In this document: positions 56,028 to 64,000 of the stretch, one piece after another | Layout of the letters: each line of letters begins with the position of its first letter | Numbering within the stretch: position 1 is the first letter of the stretch | DNA from: Auanema rhodensis | Taxonomy: Eukaryota; Nematoda; Chromadorea; Rhabditida; Rhabditidae | Length of the DNA stretch: 64,000 bases | Assembly: GCA_964057225.1 (NCBI GenBank) | Contig: OZ059900.1 | Coordinates: forward strand, 7,884,501-7,948,500 | Reading direction: 5' to 3' | Notes under the pieces: generated by a model | Database searches by the model: none | Seen by the model: only the letters and a program-made list of their open reading frames with translations | What the model was told of the DNA's origin: nothing | Position numbers and translations under genes: made by a program

Positions 56028-57419
56028 TTTTGATCTTAAGCATATTTTTTTCTTCTAAAACGACTAAATGTATGAAATACTGTCATAGAATGTTCATATA
56101 GGTGTATTTTGCACGAATATCAAAACTGATTGAAATATGGGCCTTTTTATGTTCAAAACGCCATATATTCAACGATTTTGGGTACAAAACATGTGAAAAC
56201 TGTATGTTTTGATCAGACCCTTTGAGATATGGATTTGAAATTCAGGATTCATAAACTTTGACTATTTTTACATATATATGTCCAATTTTAACCACTTTGG
56301 TCAAAAAGGACCGAAAATATCAAGAATTATTGGTTTTTTGGGGATTGAAGGGCATTTTGGCAAAATCAGTCAAACTTTTGATCTTAAGCATATTTTTTTC
56401 TTCTAAAACGACTAAATGTATGAAATACTGTCATAGAATGTTCATATAGGTGTATTTTGCACAAATATCAAAACTGATTGAAATATGGGCCTTTTTATGC
56501 TCAAAACGCCATATATTCAACGATTTTGGGTACAAAACATGTGAAAACGGTATGTTTTGATCAGACCCTTTGAGATATGGATTTGAAATTCAGGATTCAT
56601 AAACTTCGACTATTTCTACATATATATGTCCAATTTTAACCACTTTGGTCAAAAAGGACCGAAAATATCAAGAATTATTGGTTTTTTGGGGTTTGAAGGG
56701 CATTTTGGCAAAATCAGTCAAACTTTTGATCTTAAGCATATTTTTTTCTTCTAAAACGACTAAATGTATGAAATACTGTCATAGAATGTTCATATAGGTG
56801 TATTTTGCACAAATATCAAAACTGATTGAAATATGGGCCTTTTTATGCTCAAAACGCCATATATTCAACGATTTTGGGTACAAAACATGTGAAAACGGTA
56901 TGTTTTGATCAGACCCTTTGAGATATGGATTTGAAATTCAGGATTCATAAACTTCGACTATTTCTACATATATATGTCCAATTTTAACCACTTTGGTCGA
57001 AAAGGACCGAAAATATCAAGAATTATTGGTTTTTTGGGGTTTGAAGGGCATTTTGGCAAAATCAGTCAAACTTTTGATCTTAAGCATATTTTTTTCTTCT
57101 AAAACGACTAAATGTATGAAATACTGTCAAAGAATGTTCATATAGGTGTATTTTGCACGAATATCAAAACTGATTGAAATATGGGCCTTTTTATGCTCAA
57201 AACGCCATATATTCAACGATTTTGGGTACAAAACATGTGAAAACTGTATGTTTTGATCAGACCCTTTGAGATATGGATTTGAAATTCAGGATTTATAAAC
57301 TTCGACTATTTCTACATATATATGTCCAATTTTAACCACTTTAGTCAAAAAGGACCGAAAATATCAAGAATTATTGGTTTTTTGGGGTTTGAAGGGCATT
57401 TTGGCAAAATCAGTCAAAC

Positions 57420-57766
57420 TTTTGATCTTAAGCATATTTTTTTTTCTAAAACGACTAAATGTATGAAATACTGTCAAAGAATGTTCATATAGGTGTATTT
57501 TGCACGAATATCAAAACTGATTGAAATATGGGCCTTTTTATGCTCAAAACGCCATATATTCAACGATTTTGGGTACAAAACATGTGAAAACTGTATGTTT
57601 TGATCAGACCCTTTGAGATATGGATTTGAAATTCAGCATTCATAAACTTTGACTATTTTTACATATATATGTTCAATTTTAACCACTTTGGTCAAAAAGG
57701 ACCGAAAATATCAAGAATTATTGGTTTTTTGGGGTTTGAAGGGCATTTTGGCAAAATCAGTCAAAC
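57420..57766 (+). repeat. 347-bp monomer (k=166) with T9 tract
   Basis: The T9 tract at 57,437-57,445 is identical to that of k=161, five monomers upstream, and the preceding monomer carries the same 'ttagtc' change. The deletion was therefore almost certainly copied with its block rather than arising twice. It marks the 5-monomer unit independently of substitutions. Confidence 0.85.
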
Positions 57767-59506
57767 TTTTGATCTTAAGCATATTTTTTTCTTCTAAAAC
57801 GACTAAATGTATGAAATACTGTCATAGAATGTTCATATAGGTGTATTTTGCACGAATATCAAAACTGATTGAAATATGGGCCTTTTTATGTTCAAAACGC
57901 CATATATTCAACGATTTTGGGTACAAAACATGTGAAAACTGTATGTTTTGATCAGACCCTTTGAGATATGGATTTGAAATTCAGGATTCATAAACTTTGA
58001 CTATTTTTACATATATATGTCCAATTTTAACCACTTTGGTCAAAAACGACCGAAAATATCAAGAATTATTGGTTTTTTGGGGATTGAAGGGCATTTTGGC
58101 AAAATCAGTCAAACTTTTGATCTTAAGCATATTTTTTTCTTCTAAAACGACTAAATGTATGAAATACTGTCATAGAATGTTCATATAGGTGTATTTTGCA
58201 CAAATATCAAAACTGATTGAAATATGGGCCTTTTTATGCTCAAAACGCCATATATTCAACGATTTTGGGTACAAAACATGTGAAAACGGTATGTTTTGAT
58301 CAGACCCTTTGAGATATGGATTTGAAATTCAGGATTCATAAACTTCGACTATTTCTACATATATATGTCCAATTTTAACCACTTTGGTCAAAAAGGACCG
58401 AAAATATCAAGAATTATTGGTTTTTTGGGGTTTGAAGGGCATTTTGGCAAAATCAGTCAAACTTTTGATCTTAAGCATATTTTTTTCTTCTAAAACGACT
58501 AAATGTATGAAATACTGTCAAAGAATGTTCATATAGGTGTATTTTGCACGAATATCAAAACTGATTGAAATATGGGCCTTTTTATGCTCAAAACGCCATA
58601 TATTCAACGATTTTGGGTACAAAACATGTGAAAACTGTATGTTTTGATCAGACAATTTGAGATATGGATTTGAAATTCAGGATTCATAAACTTCGACTAT
58701 TTCTACATATATATGTCCAATTTTAACCACTTTGGTCAAAAAGGACCGAAAATATCAAGAATTATTGGTTTTTTGGGGTTTGAAGGGCATTTTGGCAAAA
58801 TCAGTCAAACTTTTGATCTTAAGCATATTTTTTTTTTCTAAAACGACTAAATGTATGAAATACATTCAAAGAATGTTCATATAGGTGTATTTTGCACGAA
58901 TATCAAAACTGATTGAAATATGGGCCTTTTTATGCTCAAAACGCCATATATTCAACGATTTTGGGTACAAAACATGTGAAAACTGTATGTTTTGATCAGA
59001 CCCTTTGAGATATGGATTTGAAATTCAGCATTCATAAACTTTGACTATTTTTACATATATATGTTCAATTTTAACCACTTTGGTCAAAAAGGACCGAAAA
59101 TATCAAGAATTATTGGTTTTTTGGGGTTTGAAGGGCATTTTGGCAAAATCAGTCAAACTTTTGATCTTAAGCATATTTTTTTCTTCTAAAACGACTAAAT
59201 GTATGAAATACTGTCATAGAATGTTCATATAGGTGTATTTTGCACGAATATCAAAACTGATTGAAATATGGGCCTTTTTATGTTCAAAACGCCATATATT
59301 CAACGATTTTGGGTACAAAACATGTGAAAACTGTATGTTTTGATCAGACCCTTTGAGATATGGATTTGAAATTCAGGATTCATAAACTTTGACTATTGTT
59401 ACATATATATGTCCAATTTTAACCACTTTGGTCAAAAAGGACCGAAAATATCAAGAATTATTGGTTTTTTGGGGATTGAAGGGCATTTTGGCAAAATCAG
59501 TCAAAC

Positions 59507-60550
59507 TTTTGATCTTAAGCATATTTTTTTCTTCTAAAACGACTAAATGTATGAAATACTGTCATAGAATGTTCATATAGGTGTATTTTGCACAAATATC
59601 AAAACTGATTGAAATATGGGCCTTTTTATGCTCAAAACGCCATATATTCAACGATTTTGGGTACAAAACATGTGAAAACTGTATGTTTTGATCAGACCCT
59701 TTGAGATATGGATTTGAAATTCAGGATTCATAAACTTTGACTATTTTTACATATATATGTCCAATTTTAACCACTTTGGTCAAAAAGGACCGAAAATATC
59801 AAGAATTATTGGTTTTTTGGGGTTTGAAGGGCATTTTGGCAAAATCAGTCAAACTTTTGATCTTAAGCATATTTTTTTCTTCTAAAACGACTAAATGTAT
59901 GAAATACTGTCAAAAAATGTTCATATAGGTGTATTTTGCACGAATATCAAAACTGATTGAAATATGGGCCTTTTTATGTTCAAAACGCCATATATTCAAC
60001 GATTTTGGGTACAAAACATGTGAAAACTGTATGTTTTGATCAGACCCTTTGAGATATGGATTTGAAATTCAGGATTCATAAACTTCGACTATTTTTACAT
60101 ATATATGTCCAATTTTAACCACTTTGGTCGAAAAGGACCGAAAATATCAAGAATTATTGGTTTTTTGGGGATTGAAGGGCATTTTGGCAAAATCAGTCAA
60201 ACTTTTGATCTTAAGCATATTTTTTATTTCTAAAACGACTAAATGTATGAAATACTGTCATAGAATGTTCATATAGGTGTATTTTGCACGAATATCAAAA
60301 CTGATTGAAATATGGGCCTTTTTATGTTCAAAACGCCATATATTCAACGATTTTGGGTACAAAACATGTGAAAACTGTATGTTTTGATCAGACCCTTTGA
60401 GATATGGATTTGGAATTCAGGATTCATAAACTTTGACTATTTTTACATATATATGTCCAATTTTAACCACTTTGGTCAAAAAGGACCGAAAATATCAAGA
60501 ATTATTGGTTTTTTGGGGATTGAAGGGCATTTTGGCAAAATCAGTCAAAC
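59507..60550 (+). repeat. Array domain 9 (k=172-174), transition monomers
   Basis: Three copies with mixed markers. k=172 is F-like with A88, and the next monomer begins with a private 'caaaaaatg' near 59,911. k=173 combines C232, T241, G276 and A317, a likely recombinant of C-type and R-type copies. k=174 carries G211 (a GAATTC site), C255 and A317, with 'tttttatttc' near its start (about 60,222-60,231). No periodicity is visible at this scale. Confidence 0.6.
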
Positions 60551-63500
60551 TTTTGATCTTAAGCATATTTTTTTCTTCTAAAACGACTAAATGTATGAAA
60601 TACTGTCATAGAATGTTCATATAGGTGTATTTTGCACAAATATCAAAACTGATTGAAATATGGGCCTTTTTATGCTCAAAACGCCATATATTCAACGATT
60701 TTGGGTACAAAACATGTGAAAACGGTATGTTTTGATCAGACCCTTTGAGATATGGATTTGAAATTCAGGATTCATAAACTTCGACTATTTCTACATATAT
60801 ATGTCCAATTTTAACCACTTTGGTCAAAAAGGACCGAAAATATCAAGAATTATTGGTTTTTTAGGGTTTGAAGGGCATTTTGGCAAAATCAGTCAAACTT
60901 TTGATCTTAAGCATATTTTTTTCTTCTAAAACGACTAAATGTATGAAATACTGTCAAAGAATGTTCATATAGTTGTATTTTGCACGAATATCAAAACTGA
61001 TTGAAATATGGGCCTTTTTATGTTCAAAACGCCATATATTCAACGATTTTGGGTACAAAACATGTGAAAACTGTATGTTTTGATCAGACCCTTTGAGATA
61101 TGGATTTGAAATTCAGGATTCATAAACTTCGACTATTTCTACATATATATGTCCAATTTTAACCACTTTGGTCAAAAAGGACCGAAAATATCAAGAATTA
61201 TTGGTTTTTTGGGGTTTGAAGGGCATTTTGGCAAAATCAGTCAAACTTTTGATCTTAAGCATATTTTTTTCTTCTAAAACGACTAAATGTATGAAATACT
61301 GTCAAAGAATGTTCATATAGGTGTATTTTGCACGAATATCAAAACTGATTGAAATATGGGCCTTTTTATGCTCAAAACGCCATATATTCAACGATTTTGG
61401 GTACAAAACATGTGAAAACTGTATGTTTTGATCAGACCCTTTGAGATAAGGATTTAAAATTCAGGATTCATAAAATTCAACTATTTTTACATATATATGT
61501 CCAATTTTAACCACTTTGGTCAAAAAGGACCGAAAATATCAAGAATTATTGGTTTTTTGGGGTTTGAAGGGCATTTTGGCAAAATCAGTCAAACTTTTGA
61601 TCTTAAGCATATTTTTTTCTTCTAAAACGACTAAATGTATGAAATACTGTCATAGAATGTTCATATAGGTGTATTTTGCACGAATATCAAAACTGATTGA
61701 AATATGGGCCTTTTTATGCTCAAAACGCCATATATTCAACGATTTTGGGTACAAAACATGTGAAAACTGTATGTTTTGATCAGACCCTTTGAGATATGGA
61801 TTTAAAATTCAGGATTCAAAAAATTTGACTATTTTTACATATATATGTCCAATTTTAACCACTTTGGTCAAAAAGGACCGAAAATATCAAGAATTATTGG
61901 TTTTTTGGGGTTTGAAGGGCATTTTGGCAAAATCAGTCAAACTTTTGATCTTAAGCATATTTTTTTCTTCTAAAACGACTAAATGTATGAAATACTGTCA
62001 TAGAATGTTCATATAGGTGTATTTTGCACGAATATCAAAACTGATTGAAATATGGGCCTTTTTATGCTCAAAACGCCATATATTCAACGATTTTGGGTAC
62101 AAAACATGTGAAAACTGTATGTTTTGATCAGACCCTTTGAGATATGGATTTGAAATTCAGGATTCATAAACTTCGACTATTTCTACATATATATGTCCAA
62201 TTTTAACCACTTTGGTCAAAAAGGACCGAAAATATCAAGAATTATTGGTTTTTTGGGGTTTGAAGGGCATTTTGGCAAAATCAGTCAAACTTTTGATCTT
62301 AAGCATATTTTTTTCTTCTAAAACGACTAAATGTATGAAATACTGTCAAAGAATGTTCATATAGGTGTATTTTGCACGAATATCAAAACTGATTGAAATA
62401 TGGGCCTTTTTATGCTCAAAACGCCATATATTCAACGATTTTGGGTACAAAACATGTGAAAACGGTATGTTTTGATCAGACCCTTTGAGATATGGATTTG
62501 AAATTCAGGATTCATAAACTTCGACTATTTCTACATATATATGTCCAATTTTAACCACTTTGGTCAAAAAGGACCGAAAATATCAAGAATTATTGGTTTT
62601 TTAGGGTTTGAAGGGCATTTTGGCAAAATCAGTCAAACTTTTGATCTTAAGCATATTTTTTTCTTCTAAAACGACTAAATGTATGAAATACTGTCATAGA
62701 ATGTTCATATAGGTGTATTTTGCACGAATATCAAAACTGATTGAAATATGGGCCTTTTTATGCTCAAAACGCCATATATTCAACGATTTTGGGTACAAAA
62801 CATGTGAAAACGGTATGTTTTGATCAGACCCTTTGAGATATGGATTTAAAATTCAGGATTCAAAAAATTTGACTATTTTTACATATATATGTCCAATTTT
62901 AACCACTTTGGTCAAAAAGGACCGAAAATATCAAGAATTATTGGTTTTTTGGGGTTTGAAGGGCATTTTGGCAAAATCAGTCAAACTTTTGATCTTAAGC
63001 ATATTTTTTTCTTCTAAAACGACTAAATGTATGAAATACTGTCATAGAATGTTCATATAGGTGTATTTTGCACGAATATCAAAACTGATTGAAATATGGG
63101 CCTTTTTATGCTCAAAACGCCATATATTCAACGATTTTGGGTACAAAACATGTGAAAACTGTATGTTTTGATCAGACCCTTTGAGATATGGATTTGAAAT
63201 TCAGGATTCATAAACTTCGACTATTTCTACATATATATGTCCAATTTTAACCACTTTGGTCAAAAAGGACCGAAAATATCAAGAATTATTGGTTTTTTGG
63301 GGTTTGAAGGGCATTTTGGCAAAATCAGTCAAACTTTTGATCTTAAGCATATTTTTTTCTTCTAAAACGACTAAATGTATGAAATACTGTCAAAGAATGT
63401 TCATATAGGTGTATTTTGCACGAATATCAAAACTGATTGAAATATGGGCCTTTTTATGCTCAAAACGCCATATATTCAACGATTTTGGGTACAAAACATG

Positions 63501-63682
63501 TGAAAACGGTATGTTTTGATCAGACCCTTTGAGATATGGATTTGAAATTCAGGATTCATAAACTTCGACTATTTCTACATATATATGTCCAATTTTAACC
63601 ACTTTGGTCAAAAAGGACCGAAAATATCAAGAATTATTGGTTTTTTAGGGTTTGAAGGGCATTTTGGCAAAATCAGTCAAAC
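60551..63682 (+). repeat. Array domain 10 (k=175-183), last complete monomers
   Basis: Monomer order is C C D H C C H C C. C copies with G174 and A313 ('ttttttaggg') occur at k=175, 180 and 183, and an H copy with G174 at k=181. k=176 and the terminal partial copy k=184 share T73 ('atagttgt') and T125, and each follows a G174/A313 copy, so k175-176 is repeated at k183-184. H and A233-type D copies tie this domain to domain 6. Copies here are no more diverged than elsewhere, even though the array ends a few hundred bases on. Confidence 0.75.
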
Positions 63683-63931
63683 TTTTGATCTTAAGCATAT
63701 TTTTTTCTTCTAAAACGACTAAATGTATGAAATACTGTCAAAGAATGTTCATATAGTTGTATTTTGCACGAATATCAAAACTGATTGAAATATGGGCCTT
63801 TTTATGTTCAAAACGCCATATATTCAACGATTTTGGGTACAAAACATGTGAAAACTGTATGTTTTGATCAGACCCTTTGAGATATGGATTTGAAATTCAG
63901 GATTCATAAACTTCGACTATTTCTACATATA
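63683..63931 (+). repeat. Partial terminal monomer (249 bp), end of the array
   Basis: This copy matches C-type monomers from unit position 1 to position 248 or 249 and then stops. The last matching bases are 'ctacatata', inside the ACATATATATGT palindrome; base 63,932 is C where T is expected. There is no gradual decay before the break. The final TA could belong to the satellite or be a duplicated target site. Confidence 0.93.
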
Positions 63932-64000
63932 CAGGGTGGGTGAGAAGTATTGAGAGATTTTTGAGAGTTAATATTTGGAACAAAAACAGTTTTTTTTTAA
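63932..64000. mobile_element. Non-satellite flank, possible end of a DNA transposon
   Basis: These 69 bases do not match the monomer. They begin CAGGGTGGGTGAGAAG directly after a satellite TA, contain 'ttgagag' twice 11 bp apart (63,950 and 63,961), and end in a T-rich run. A clean break at TA followed by a CAGGGTG-like start resembles the terminus of a TA-targeting DNA element of the Tc1/mariner kind. This is only a suggestion, because neither a transposase nor the opposite end is in view. It could equally be ordinary unique DNA at the array edge or another repeat. Confidence 0.35.

Larger units (their letters stand above)
52549..59506 (+). repeat. Array domain 8 (k=152-171), 4- and 5-monomer units
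   Basis: A type A copy with 'cagcatt' (C219) starts a unit at k=152, 161, 166 and 170, each time followed by an A317 copy and C copies. k152-155 (52,549-53,940) matches k166-169 (57,420-58,810), including the rare 'gacaattt' in the last monomer. k161-165 (55,681-57,419) is a five-monomer version, and its last two copies match k159-160, including 'ttagtc'. A88 and G174 occur together in k=154, 159, 163, 164 and 168. The lead monomers after 'ttagtc' copies are the two 347-bp units. Unit length therefore alternates between about 1,392 and 1,739 bp. Confidence 0.82.
1..63931 (+). repeat. 348-bp tandem satellite array, about 183.7 copies
   Basis: The same 348-base unit recurs head to tail with no inversion, no spacer and no foreign insertion before 63,932. 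Landmarks such as TTTTGATCTTAAG recur at 1, 349, 697, 1045 and so on. Copies differ by only a few substitutions, and only two copies differ in length (each one base shorter). Base composition is about 30% GC. Each consensus unit carries CTTAAG (unit positions 8-13) and TGATCA (183-188) once, so AflII or BclI cutting should give a 348-bp ladder. The array starts before the window. Long homogeneous satellites with higher-order structure are typical of eukaryotic centromeric and pericentromeric heterochromatin; assigning that role here is inference. I do not recognise the satellite family or species. Confidence 0.98.

Noticed and set aside
60861-60866. Telomere-like TTAGGG (also at 62,601 and 63,645)
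   Set aside because: It arises from a single G313-to-A change in copies that were duplicated together. It is never in tandem and is unrelated to telomeric repeats.
1-63931. CRISPR array
   Set aside because: The repeat is 348 bp with no unique spacers, and adjacent units abut directly. Nothing resembles a leader or cas genes.
63985-63998. Poly-T near the window end as a reverse-strand retroelement poly-A tail
   Set aside because: Only about nine Ts are present before the window ends, with no retroelement sequence beside them. The evidence is too short to call.

Overview
This window is satellite DNA. From base 1 to about 63,931 it is one uninterrupted head-to-tail array of a 348-bp, AT-rich monomer (about 30% GC by hand count), all in one orientation: 183 full copies plus a final 249-bp partial copy. 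Monomer k starts at 1 + 348(k-1); two copies (k=161 and k=166) are 347 bp, so the offset drops by one after each. The array is already running at base 1, so its left end lies outside the window. The last 69 bases (63,932-64,000) are unrelated and may be the end of a transposable element. I find no credible protein gene, tRNA, rRNA, CRISPR array or operon.

A homogeneous array of this length with higher-order structure points to a eukaryotic chromosome, most likely centromeric or pericentromeric heterochromatin. The high AT content and roughly 350-bp unit would fit an insect or another invertebrate, but I do not recognise the satellite family and the sequence does not settle the organism.

To describe order I typed each monomer by linked variants, counted from the TTTTGATC at base 1. 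A = T232, T242, T255. E = C242, C255. F = T242, C255, often with T335. B = C232, C241, A297. C = as B but G297. D = A210, A229, C232. G = A216/G217 plus A281. H = A210, A225, A229. K = T251/A252. A# = A with G211 and usually T335. R = G276 with A317. F# = A317 with A276.

Order along the window: 1-5,568 (k1-16), 6-mer order of A, B, D, C and E; 5,569-13,920 (k17-40), D/C alternation with four G monomers; 13,921-17,400 (k41-50), mixed; 17,401-27,840 (k51-80), clear 2,088-bp hexamer; 27,841-29,928 (k81-86), transition where K first appears; 29,929-47,328 (k87-136), a second hexamer K-C-D-H-D-R with rearranged and duplicated blocks; 47,329-52,548 (k137-151), partly dimeric (696 bp) A#/F#; 52,549-59,506 (k152-171), 4-mer and 5-mer units holding both 347-bp monomers; 59,507-60,550 (k172-174), transition; 60,551-63,931 (k175-184), short blocks with G174 and A313, ending abruptly.

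The biological content is the array's history: local amplification of multi-monomer units, long-range reuse of marked segments, variation concentrated in one part of the monomer, and a sharp right edge inside the monomer's 12-bp palindrome at a TA dinucleotide.
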